From contig NZ_JASVWB010000004.1 in assembly GCF_030287445.1 (NCBI RefSeq), positions 1,178,001 to 1,242,000 on the forward strand: a stretch of 64,000 bases of DNA. The letters are read 5' to 3'. A program made the translations under genes and the position numbers. Numbering within the stretch: the first letter of the stretch is position 1; every line of letters starts with the position of its first letter. The notes under the pieces were generated by a model. The model did not search any database. It was not told the DNA's origin and saw nothing but the letters and a program-made list of their open reading frames with translations. Positions 27,465-34,927 of the stretch are shown one piece after another. This stretch comes from Streptomyces sp. ALI-76-A (GTDB taxonomy: Bacteria; Actinomycetota; Actinomycetes; Streptomycetales; Streptomycetaceae).

Positions 27465-28069
27465 GTGGATCCCTGCGGCGCGGCGGGTCGGCGCATCAGT
27501 GAGTCGACGGGCACGAACGCGGGCTGCCGGGACTCCGTCTCCGGCACCGTTTCGACGCTCGTCAGCTCCGGTGCCACGGCGAGCACGGCCTCCCGTACGG
27601 CTTCCTCGACCCCTGTGGACGCCGAGCCGCACCCGGAGCCGCAGCCGGCGGTGCGCAGCCGCACGCGGGCAACCGGTCCCTCGACGCTGTCCAGCGTCAC
27701 GTCGCCGCCGCGCTCCCGCACGGCGGGCCGCAGCCGCTCGACGGCACGGGCGGCGCGGCGATCGGGTGGTTCGGGGTGCAGGTCGTGCAGCACCAGCAGG
27801 TGGCCGAGGAGCTCGTCCTCGGTGAGACGCTCGGCCAGGGCGGCGTCCGCGTGGTCCAGCACCCGGGCGAGCGCCTCGCCGTAGACCTCGGTGAGCACAC
27901 GGACGGCGTCGATGGCCGTCTGCGCCATGGGCCCGGGCGCGATCTGCACCTTCTCCAACAGCTCGTCGATACGGGCGATCCGCGCCGCCACCTCGCCGTC
28001 GTCCAGCCTGAGGGCCGGCCCGGCGCCCTCACTCGGTTCCGCGACCGCCGCGGGTGCGGGCTCAGTCAT
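27461..28069 (-). CDS. NifU-like Fe-S scaffold protein
   Basis: A 202-aa protein from ATG 28069, whose start overlaps the large-subunit stop by 8 bases. The N-terminal ~100 residues are helical (ARIARIDELLEKVQIAPGPM, LTEDELLGHLLVLHDLHP). The C-terminal NifU-type domain has DVTLDSVEGPVARVRLRTAG then the CGSGC cluster motif. It probably delivers Fe-S clusters to the hydrogenase small subunit or electron-transfer partners. Confidence 0.85.
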   Translation of the reverse strand: MTEPAPAAVAEPSEGAGPALRLDDGEVAARIARIDELLEKVQIAPGPMAQTAIDAVRVLTEVYGEALARVLDHADAALAERLTEDELLGHLLVLHDLHPEPPDRRAARAVERLRPAVRERGGDVTLDSVEGPVARVRLRTAGCGSGCGSASTGVEEAVREAVLAVAPELTSVETVPETESRQPAFVPVDSLMRRPAAPQGST

Positions 28070-29861
28070 GGGACGCCCCGTAGGTGGGGGAGTGCATGGT
28101 GGTGAGCGTCTTGCCCTTGCCCAGGTACATGTGCACACCGCAGGGCAGACAGGGGTCGAAGCTGCGCACGGTGCGCATGATGTCGACGCCCTTGAAGTCG
28201 TCCGGCCCGTTCTCCTCGAAGATGGGCTGGCCCTGGACGGCGTCCTCGTACGGGCCGGGGGTGCCGTAGCTGTCACGCGGGCTGGCGTTCCAGGGGGTCG
28301 GCGGGTACGGGTGGTAGTTGGCGATCTTCTTGTCCTTGATCACCAGGTGGTGCGAGAGAACCCCGCGCACCGCCTCGTGGAAGCCGACTCCGACGGCCTC
28401 GTCGGGCACCTCGAAGTCCTGGAACACCTTGGTCTCCCCGGCGCGCATCATCTGCATCGCCTCCTCCAGGAACTGGAAGGCCATGGCCGCGGCGTAGGCG
28501 ACGAAGTACGGCCGGGCACGGTTGCGTTCGATGGTGTTGCTCCACTGGGGGATCTGCCACTCCAGAGTCGTCTCCGGCAGCTTCTCGCTCTTCGGCAGCG
28601 AGATCCGCACGCTGTGCCCCGTGGCCTTGATGTAGGGCGTGTCGACCAGCCCGTTCAGGGCCGTGGACCACAGCCGGGCGAGCGGGCCGCCACCGGTGTC
28701 GAGGGCGAGGTGGGAATCACTCTCCTTGTGATACCAGCGCGGGCTCATCACCCAGCTGTACTTGGCGTCGAAATCGCGCTTCTGGGGCACCGGGACGGTG
28801 GTCTGGTTCCACGGGTGGCGCATGTCGACCGGGTTGCCGAGCGGGTCGTGGGTGACGAAGGGCTCCTGGCGCTCCCAGTCGTCGTAGAAGGAGCTGCCCA
28901 GCAGGATGCGCATGCCGAGGTTGATGTCGACGAGGTTGTTGGTGACCAGTTTGCCGTCGACGATGATGCCCGGGGTGACGTACATCGCCTTGCCCCAGTG
29001 GTTCATGTTCTCGTAGCGGTAGTCGACGACGGCCGGGTCCTGCCAGGCGCCCCAGCAGCCGAGCATGATGCGCCGACGGCCCACTTCTTCGTACCCGGGC
29101 AGCGCCTCGTAGAAGAAGTCGAAGACGTCGTCGTTCAGCGCCACGGCCTCCTTGACGAAGTCGATGACCCTCGTCAGGCGCGACAGGTAGTCGGTGAAGG
29201 TGTTCGGCTGCGGCATCGTGCCGACGCCGCCGGGGTACATCGTCGACGGATGGACGTGGCGCCCCTCCATCAGACAGAACATCTCACGGGTGATCCGGCT
29301 GACCTTCAGGGCCTCCCGGTACACCTCACCCTCGAAGGGGTTGAAGGCACGCATGATGTCGGCGATGGTCCGGTAGCCGTGGATGTCCCCACGGGGGGCC
29401 GGGGTCCGTTCGGCCCGGGCCAGCACACTCGGGTTGGTGGCCTTGACCATCGCTTCGCAGAAGTCGACGAAGACGAGGTTGTCCTGGAAGATCGTGTGGT
29501 CGAACATGTACTCGGCGGCCTCGCCGAGGTTGACGATGTGTTCGGCCAGCGGCGGCGTCTTGATGCCGTAGGCCATCTGCTGCGCGTAGTTCGAGCACGT
29601 GGTGTGGTTGTCGCCGCAGATGCCGCAGATGCGTGAGGTGATGAAGCCCGCGTCGCGCGGGTCCTTGCCCTTCATGAACACCGAGTAGCCGCGGAAGAGG
29701 GACGAGGTGCTGCGGCACTCCACCACTTCCTGGTTGGCGAAATCGATCTTCGTGTAGATGCCGAGGTTGCCGATGATCCGGGTGATCGGGTCCCACGACA
29801 TGTCCACGATCTGCGGAGCTTTTCGCTCGGTGGCCCCGGCCCGGTCCGCGGTTGTGGTCAT
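28062..29861 (-). CDS. hhyL: [NiFe]-hydrogenase large subunit, group 1h (actinobacterial high-affinity type)
   Basis: A 599-aa protein. Active-site cysteines lie in the L1 motif RICGICGDNHTTC and the L2 motif DPCLPCGVHMY. The C-terminal extension after H (MYLGKGKTLTTMHSPTYG) is removed by the maturation protease. Sequences such as SWDPITRIIGNLGIYTKIDF and PPTPWNASPRDSYGTPGPYE fit the actinobacterial group 1h enzymes that oxidise atmospheric H2. It binds the NiFe(CN)2CO centre and pairs with the small subunit encoded 101 bases upstream. Confidence 0.95.
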   Translation of the reverse strand: MTTTADRAGATERKAPQIVDMSWDPITRIIGNLGIYTKIDFANQEVVECRSTSSLFRGYSVFMKGKDPRDAGFITSRICGICGDNHTTCSNYAQQMAYGIKTPPLAEHIVNLGEAAEYMFDHTIFQDNLVFVDFCEAMVKATNPSVLARAERTPAPRGDIHGYRTIADIMRAFNPFEGEVYREALKVSRITREMFCLMEGRHVHPSTMYPGGVGTMPQPNTFTDYLSRLTRVIDFVKEAVALNDDVFDFFYEALPGYEEVGRRRIMLGCWGAWQDPAVVDYRYENMNHWGKAMYVTPGIIVDGKLVTNNLVDINLGMRILLGSSFYDDWERQEPFVTHDPLGNPVDMRHPWNQTTVPVPQKRDFDAKYSWVMSPRWYHKESDSHLALDTGGGPLARLWSTALNGLVDTPYIKATGHSVRISLPKSEKLPETTLEWQIPQWSNTIERNRARPYFVAYAAAMAFQFLEEAMQMMRAGETKVFQDFEVPDEAVGVGFHEAVRGVLSHHLVIKDKKIANYHPYPPTPWNASPRDSYGTPGPYEDAVQGQPIFEENGPDDFKGVDIMRTVRSFDPCLPCGVHMYLGKGKTLTTMHSPTYGASHD

Positions 29862-29962
29862 GTGCGTTCCTGTTCTCGCTGCGCGATGCGTCGGACGGTT
29901 GGAGTTGGAGAGGGGAGCGTGCGTACGCGGGTGCGGCCCGGCAGGAGCTGCCGGGCCACAGG

Positions 29963-31051
29963 TCACGGGCGCCAGTAGGGGTCGTAGCCGGAGGTGAGTT
30001 CCTGCTTGTTGTGGTGCCACTTGGGTTCGCGGTTGACGACGGCGTTGGTGATGCCGCGCATCCTCCGGACGAAGGCCCCGTAAGGCTTGATCATGAGGGA
30101 GGAGAAGCTGCCGCCGGGCGGTTCGTCCATGAACGGCATGAACGCGTCGGGGAAGCCGGGCATGGTGCAGCCGATGCAGATGCCGCCGACGTTCGGGCAG
30201 CCGCCGAGGCCGCCCATCCAACCGCGTTTGGGCACGTTGCAGTTGACGACGGGGCCCCAGCAGCCCACCTTCACCTGGCACTTGGGGGAGTTGTAGTCCC
30301 GGGCGAAGTCGGCTTGCTCGTAGTACGCAGCGCGGTCGCAGCCCTCGTGCACGGTCTTCCCGAACAGCCACTGCGGGCGCAGCATCTGATCCAGCGGGGG
30401 CGCCGGGGCGGCTCCGGCCCCGTGGTAGAGGACCCAGAGCAGGGTCTCCATGAAGTTCTCCGGCTGGATCGGGCAGCCGGGGACGTTCACGATCGGGAGG
30501 CCGCCCTGCGACGTGAAGTCCCAGCCGAGGTAGTCGGCCAGACCCATGCAGCCGGTGGGGTTGCCCGCCATCGCGTGGATACCGCCGTACGTGGCGCAGG
30601 TGCCTGCGGCGACCACCGCCCAGGCTTTGGGGGCCAGCCGGTCGATCCACCAGTTGAGGGTCAGGGGCTCACCGGTCTCCAGGTCGTTGCCGAACGACGT
30701 CCAGTACCCGTCGCCCTCGATGATGTTCTGGTTCGGGATCGAACCCTCGATGACCAGGATGAACGGCGAGAGTTCGCCGCGGGCAGCCGCGCGGTACGGA
30801 GCGAGGAAGTCCTCGCCGCCGAGACTCGGTGAGAGCACCTTGTTGTGCAGGTTCACTTTTGGCAGGCCCGGGATGAGTCCGAGGACCAGGTCCTCGATGG
30901 CGGGCTGGCCGGCCGCGGTCAGCGACACCGAGTCGCCGTCGCAGCTCATCCCTTCGGAAATCCAGAGGATGGTGATCTCGTCGAAGCCGTCACGCGCCTC
31001 GGCACGGCTCGGCTCGGTGGCAACGTCATGCGTGCCGCTGTCGATGGTCAT
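29963..31051 (-). CDS. hhyS: [NiFe]-hydrogenase small subunit, group 1h
   Basis: A 362-aa protein that carries the Fe-S relay. There is no Tat signal peptide and no C-terminal membrane anchor, as in other group 1h enzymes. At the proximal-cluster site the usual CxxC is ILWISEGMSCDGDS, with Asp where standard hydrogenases have Cys. Other ligands are AAGTCATYGG, VNVPGCPIQPENF, KVGCWGPVVNC and GGCPNVGGICIGCTMPGFPD. ATG 31051 overlaps the stop of the 92-aa upstream gene. Confidence 0.95.
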   Translation of the reverse strand: MTIDSGTHDVATEPSRAEARDGFDEITILWISEGMSCDGDSVSLTAAGQPAIEDLVLGLIPGLPKVNLHNKVLSPSLGGEDFLAPYRAAARGELSPFILVIEGSIPNQNIIEGDGYWTSFGNDLETGEPLTLNWWIDRLAPKAWAVVAAGTCATYGGIHAMAGNPTGCMGLADYLGWDFTSQGGLPIVNVPGCPIQPENFMETLLWVLYHGAGAAPAPPLDQMLRPQWLFGKTVHEGCDRAAYYEQADFARDYNSPKCQVKVGCWGPVVNCNVPKRGWMGGLGGCPNVGGICIGCTMPGFPDAFMPFMDEPPGGSFSSLMIKPYGAFVRRMRGITNAVVNREPKWHHNKQELTSGYDPYWRP

Positions 31052-31326
31052 GTCGTCAGCCTCCGCTGCAGTCGGTCCCCGAGTCGGTCGTACGCCGCGG
31101 CCGACGGCCCGCTGAGCGCGGGTGGACGGTCCCGGGTGTGGGGGTGCGGTCGGACCGGTGCGGTCCGTCCGTCGTCGTGGTGGTCGTGGACCAGCTGCTC
31201 GCCCTCGGGCCGCAGCCGCGTGGCGAGCGGGCGGGTTCGCTCTTCCGGTGCCGGGCGCCGGGACAGCCTTCGGAACAGCCGGTCGGCCGTCCGGTGATCC
31301 GGTGCCGCGATTTCAGGCAGGTCCAT
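31048..31326 (-). CDS. Small hydrogenase-operon protein of unknown function
   Basis: A 92-aa ORF from ATG 31326, overlapping the 553-aa gene by 14 bases and the hhyS start by 4 (ATGA), so it is in a tightly coupled operon. It begins MDLPEIAAPDHRTADRLFRR and is charged, His/Arg-rich and proline-rich, with no cysteine or membrane helix. No family was recognised. Close coupling to hhyS suggests co-synthesis with the small subunit. Confidence 0.65.
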   Translation of the reverse strand: MDLPEIAAPDHRTADRLFRRLSRRPAPEERTRPLATRLRPEGEQLVHDHHDDGRTAPVRPHPHTRDRPPALSGPSAAAYDRLGDRLQRRLTT

Positions 31327-32974
31327 GGGGCCGCCTCTTTGCCGGCCCGCCGGCCGGCTGCTCGGGCCGCTCCCGCGGCGGCCGGGACGGCTCGAGCGGC
31401 TTCGCCCCACCCGCGGTGTCCGGGGACATCGGGGCCTCCAGCGGCTCGAGTTCGTCGGGCCGGAAGTAGTGGAAGCGGCCGTACCAGCCGTTCAGTTCGG
31501 CCGCGGGATCGCCGTCCACTGTCAGGGCGAGGTGCACGCTGCCGTCCACGTCGTGGAAGACGGCCGCGACCTGCGCGGTCCGTCCGGCCAGGAACATGTC
31601 CTGGGCGTCGGTACCCCGGCCCCGGGGGCGGAGCCGTACCCGGCTGCCGGCTCCCAGCGGTACGCCGTCCACCGACACCGTGTCGGTCGTGGGCGACAGG
31701 CCGTCGTCGGCGCCCTCCTGCCACCATGCGAGCCGGTCGGCCCTCGCCGCGGACGCGGGTCCCGGGGAAGTCGTGGGCGCGGCGGCCGCCGCGGAGGGGG
31801 CGGGATCCGACGGCGCGGCATGGGTCAGTGAACGAATGGTGCCGTGCAGCCGGGCGAAGACCTCCGGGGGCATGGCCTCCACCCGGTCCAGGATCCGGGC
31901 GGCACGTGGGTCGGTGGCGCGCGCCTCGCGCTTCTCCTGGTCGGTCAGCAGCAACGTGCGCAGCGTCAGGATCTCGTCGATCTCCGCGGCGTCGTGCAGG
32001 TCGCCCGGGCTCTCCGGCGCCACCTGCGGGCAGTCGGACAGGATGATCGGTGCGGAGATGAGGGTGGGACCACAGGCCCCGTCCGGGGTCCCTCCGGGGC
32101 TTTCACCCGGGGCGTCCTCGAGTGAAAGCCCACCCAGGACGGGGAAGGTGAACGCGTTGTGGCACTCTCGGGCGTGCTCGCGCAGGCCCGAGGGCGGGTC
32201 GATCAGCGAGACGAACTCCACGCCGTCGCCGCCGACGAGCGTGTGCGTCGCGATGAGCGCGTCACGCAGCGCCTCATCGCGAACGGCCCGTGGGTCCGGT
32301 GCCGTCCCTGTGTTCTCGGTACGGATCCGAAGCCGGCAGACGTCGTCCCCGAGCCGCTCGGCGATGACGGTCGTTCTCGCCCGCACGGCGGCGCGCCGCC
32401 GTACCACCCGACCGAGGCCACCGGGGAACTCTTCGATCTCCTCCCCGGCCGGTGAGCCGACCAGAACGGCGGACTCCTGCCCAAGCAGATCGTCCAGACG
32501 TACGACGAGTTCCGTCTCGCGCGGTACCGCCTCGTCGAAGGTCAGATGCAGTGTGCCGTCGTCCGCGCGCAGCGACTCGACCGGACGGTGCCTGCCGTCC
32601 TGGCCGGCCTCCTCCACCTGCTTGTGCTGCATCTGCAGATACCGCACCCGCACGCGCACCACCGCCCGCGGCTGCCGGACCCGTAGCAGGCACTCGGTCC
32701 GCTGGTACCAGGAGTCGGCGGATCCCGAGATGCCGGGAGTCACCACCCCCTCCCGCTCCACCCAGTCACGCGGGAAGAGCACGCCGAACTGCCAGCGCAC
32801 CCGGTTCTTGGGCGACGAGCGGCGGTAGGGGTAGAGCAGGTAGCCCTCATACAGAACGGCGTCGGCAACCGCGCTCAGCTGACCGAAGTCACGCCCTGGG
32901 CTGCGCGAGGCCACGCACGCATCCGCTGTTGCGACAGCGCACGCGACGTCATCGTCGACTCCGCCCTGCGGCAT
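31313..32974 (-). CDS. Conserved hydrogenase-locus protein of unknown function (553 aa)
   Basis: The first gene of the leftward hydrogenase operon. N-terminal MPQGGVDDDVACAV is followed by VLYEGYLLYPYRRSSPKNRV and WQFGVLFPRD, then a beta-rich middle (LVVRLDDLLGQES, TTVIAERLGDDVCRLRIRTE, THTLVGGDGVEFVSLIDPPSG). Next come ECHNAFTFPVL and SDCPQVAPESPGDLHDAAEIDEILTLRTL, and a C-terminal SH3-like region (AGSRVRLRPRGRGTDAQDMF, RTAQVAAVFHDVDGSVHLAL, GRFHYFRPDELEPLE). No catalytic family was recognised and there is no signal peptide. An accessory or assembly role is inferred from the operon only. Confidence 0.8.
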   Translation of the reverse strand: MPQGGVDDDVACAVATADACVASRSPGRDFGQLSAVADAVLYEGYLLYPYRRSSPKNRVRWQFGVLFPRDWVEREGVVTPGISGSADSWYQRTECLLRVRQPRAVVRVRVRYLQMQHKQVEEAGQDGRHRPVESLRADDGTLHLTFDEAVPRETELVVRLDDLLGQESAVLVGSPAGEEIEEFPGGLGRVVRRRAAVRARTTVIAERLGDDVCRLRIRTENTGTAPDPRAVRDEALRDALIATHTLVGGDGVEFVSLIDPPSGLREHARECHNAFTFPVLGGLSLEDAPGESPGGTPDGACGPTLISAPIILSDCPQVAPESPGDLHDAAEIDEILTLRTLLLTDQEKREARATDPRAARILDRVEAMPPEVFARLHGTIRSLTHAAPSDPAPSAAAAAPTTSPGPASAARADRLAWWQEGADDGLSPTTDTVSVDGVPLGAGSRVRLRPRGRGTDAQDMFLAGRTAQVAAVFHDVDGSVHLALTVDGDPAAELNGWYGRFHYFRPDELEPLEAPMSPDTAGGAKPLEPSRPPRERPEQPAGGPAKRRPHGPA

Positions 32975-33583
32975 TCCGCCTCCTCTGATCCGGAACTGAA
33001 GACAACTCCTCCGATACCATTACATTCCCCACGTATTGGTGCTCGCCCACACACGGCGGGAATTGGGCTGTTCGGGGATCCAGGGGCACCCAAGAGGCCG
33101 GTCGCAGGGAGCCGGGCCTACCGGCTTACGCCGTCATCGTCGCGCCGACCGCGCCGACCGCGCCGATCATGCGGACGGCGACCACGGGCCCAGGAGCGAG
33201 ACGTCCGGCCGGGAGCTCCGGGCGACGGCATGACGACCGGGACAACGCTTCTCGTCCGGCAACGTTCTCCAGTGAGCGGGTGCATGGGGGCCCTTCGGAG
33301 ACGCCCCGATGGACGTGTGACGTCTCGATGGCGGTCATGGCCCCTCGATGCTTTGTCGAACCGGTTCGGGGAAGCTAGCATCGAGGAAACCGGCCAGCAA
33401 TACCCCCGACACGAATCTCTTCGGCCGCGCACGGCCGCCCGCCCTGACGGGGTCAGGGCGCCCAAGTCCGTCGAACCCGGCTCCTGACCTGCCCGGTGAG
33501 CGGAGGTACGCCGAGGTAGCCCAGGCGCCAGACCACCGCACGCTGACGTTTCCGGGCCGTTACGAAAAATTCGGTACGGGACG
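32975..33583. other. Divergent intergenic region between hydrogenase operon and LacI gene
   Basis: About 600 bp without a supported gene. It must hold the hydrogenase operon promoter (leftward). A CCCTGAC/GTCAGGG hairpin with 9-bp stem lies at 33439-33459, and one LacI-type palindrome at 33357-33368. GCGCCGACC repeats occur near 33145-33165. Confidence 0.5.
33357..33368. promoter_or_regulatory. LacI-family operator palindrome CGAACCGGTTCG (distal copy)
   Basis: A perfect 12-bp palindrome, identical to two copies near the lacI-family gene promoter. It lies ~265 bp upstream of the second copy and could serve DNA looping or the divergent hydrogenase operon. Confidence 0.65.
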
Positions 33584-33612
33584 TTGACACCCGTCCGGGT
33601 TACTCCTACCTT
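33584..33612 (+). promoter_or_regulatory. Sigma-70-type promoter of the LacI gene
   Basis: TTGACA (33584-33589), 17-base spacer, TACCTT (33607-33612). The expected transcription start is near 33619, directly before the operator at 33622. Consensus -35 boxes are rare in this genome, so the match is notable. Confidence 0.7.
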
Positions 33613-33621
33613 CACTTCACG

Positions 33622-33633
33622 CGAACCGGTTCG
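33622..33633. promoter_or_regulatory. LacI-family operator CGAACCGGTTCG (proximal, at transcription start)
   Basis: A perfect palindrome immediately downstream of the TTGACA/TACCTT promoter. Binding here would block initiation. Autoregulation is inferred. Confidence 0.75.
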
Positions 33634-33671
33634 ACGGCCACCATCTGGCCGATTTCCTTCCCTGGAATCAT

Positions 33672-33683
33672 CGAACCGGTTCG
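33672..33683. promoter_or_regulatory. LacI-family operator CGAACCGGTTCG (leader copy)
   Basis: Identical palindrome, exactly 50 bp downstream of the copy at 33622 and 25 bp before the GTG start of the regulator. Confidence 0.75.
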
Positions 33684-33707
33684 ACCGATCTCGGCAAGGA
33701 GCCCCCC

Positions 33708-34763
33708 GTGAACATCGGTGAGATTGCCAAGCGGGCCGGTGTCTCGCGGAGCACCGTGTCCTACGCGCTGAGCGGGAAGCGCCCGGTGTCCGAGGACACC
33801 CGGCAGAAGATCCAGCGGGTCATCGACGAGCTGGGCTATCAGCCCAACGCGAGTGCGCGGGCCCTGGCCAACGGCCGGACCAACACCATCGGTCTGGTCT
33901 TCCCGCCGGCCGGGAACCACTACACCGGCATGCAGCTGGATTTCATCGGCAGCGTCACCGAGGCCGCCGCGGCCTACGACTACGACGTGCTGCTCTCTCC
34001 GAGCGGTGTGGACAGCGACCGCTCGTTCCAGCGGCTGCTGGGCGAGCGGCGGGTCGACGGTGCGATCCTGATGGAGATCCGGCTGCAGGACGACCGGCTC
34101 GACCACCTCACCGCGGTGGACTTCCCCTCCGTCGCCATCGGCCGCACCGCCCACCCGGAGGGCAGCTGGTGGGTGGGCCTGGACCACACGGCACTGGCGG
34201 CGGCCTGTGTGCACCACCTGGCGGACCTGGGCCACCGTCGGGTGGCCTTCGTCAACCGGCCCGAGCAGCTCCTGCGGGCCGGGTACGAGTCCGCCCACCG
34301 GGGGCTGGACGGGTTCACCAAGGCCGCGGCGGAACGTGGGCTGACCGTCCGGACGTACTGCTGTGGGGACGACGCCGCCGCGGGCCTGGCCTGTCTGGAG
34401 CGGATCCTGCACGACGAGCCCGCCACCACGGCCCTCGTCACGTTGAACGAGGCCGCGCTCGGCGGCCTCTACCGTGGGCTTGCCCAGGCCGGCCGACATG
34501 TACCGCGCGACTTCTCGGTCACCGGGGTCGTGGCCAGCCGGTGGGCGGAGACGGTGACCCCGCAGCTCACCGCGGCGGACGTACCGGCGGAACAGATGGG
34601 CCGCCTCGCTGTCGAGCTGCTCGTCGAGCGGCTCGACCACCCCGGCACACCGGCCCGGAATCACCTGCTCGCCCCGCCGATCTCGTTGCGGGCGAGCACC
34701 GCCCCTGTCGGCACCGGGCCCGCCGACCCGGCTCCGGACTCCGGCACCCCCATTCACCCCTGA
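33708..34763 (+). CDS. LacI-family transcriptional regulator
   Basis: A 351-aa protein from GTG 33708 (AAGGA upstream). N-terminal helix-turn-helix NIGEIAKRAGVSRSTVSYAL and hinge YQPNASARALANGRTNTIGL are followed by a periplasmic-binding-like sensor domain (GAILMEIRLQDDRLDHL, VAFVNRPEQLLRAGYESAHRG, VPRDFSVTGV). Downstream are a CUT1 importer and glycosidases, so the ligand is likely a sugar released by them. Three CGAACCGGTTCG palindromes lie upstream, the usual CG-centred LacI operator form. Autorepression and control of the downstream genes are inferred. Confidence 0.93.
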   Translation: MNIGEIAKRAGVSRSTVSYALSGKRPVSEDTRQKIQRVIDELGYQPNASARALANGRTNTIGLVFPPAGNHYTGMQLDFIGSVTEAAAAYDYDVLLSPSGVDSDRSFQRLLGERRVDGAILMEIRLQDDRLDHLTAVDFPSVAIGRTAHPEGSWWVGLDHTALAAACVHHLADLGHRRVAFVNRPEQLLRAGYESAHRGLDGFTKAAAERGLTVRTYCCGDDAAAGLACLERILHDEPATTALVTLNEAALGGLYRGLAQAGRHVPRDFSVTGVVASRWAETVTPQLTAADVPAEQMGRLAVELLVERLDHPGTPARNHLLAPPISLRASTAPVGTGPADPAPDSGTPIHP

Positions 34764-34865
34764 CCATCCGCCCGCACCACTCCCTTTCACCCTCCGCACC
34801 CCATACCGGCCGGCTGAGCAACTCACCGCCCGGGTTCGGCGAGCCCAGCGGCCCCCGATCACCCC

Positions 34866-34907
34866 TCCCAGGGCACACCCGTGCCGATCCCAGGGCACAC
34901 CTGTGCC
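34866..34907 (+). repeat. Two 20-bp direct repeats upstream of the sugar-binding protein gene
   Basis: TCCCAGGGCACACCCGTGCC (34866) and TCCCAGGGCACACCTGTGCC (34888) differ at one base and start 22 bp apart, two helical turns. Each contains the inverted repeat GGCAC-N4-GTGCC. They end 20 bases before the ATG at 34928 and could be tandem operators or mRNA hairpins. Confidence 0.6.
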
Positions 34908-34927
34908 AAAACCCATGAGGACACGCC

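Noticed and set aside
28062..30650. Extended 862-aa reading frame upstream of the large hydrogenase subunit
   Set aside because: The extra N-terminal part is the shifted-frame shadow of hhyS. The true start MTTTADRAG lies at 29861, where homology begins.
33118..33615. Minus-strand 165-aa ORF between the hydrogenase and lacI genes
   Set aside because: No ribosome site, no family, Arg-rich composition, and it overlaps the promoter and an operator.
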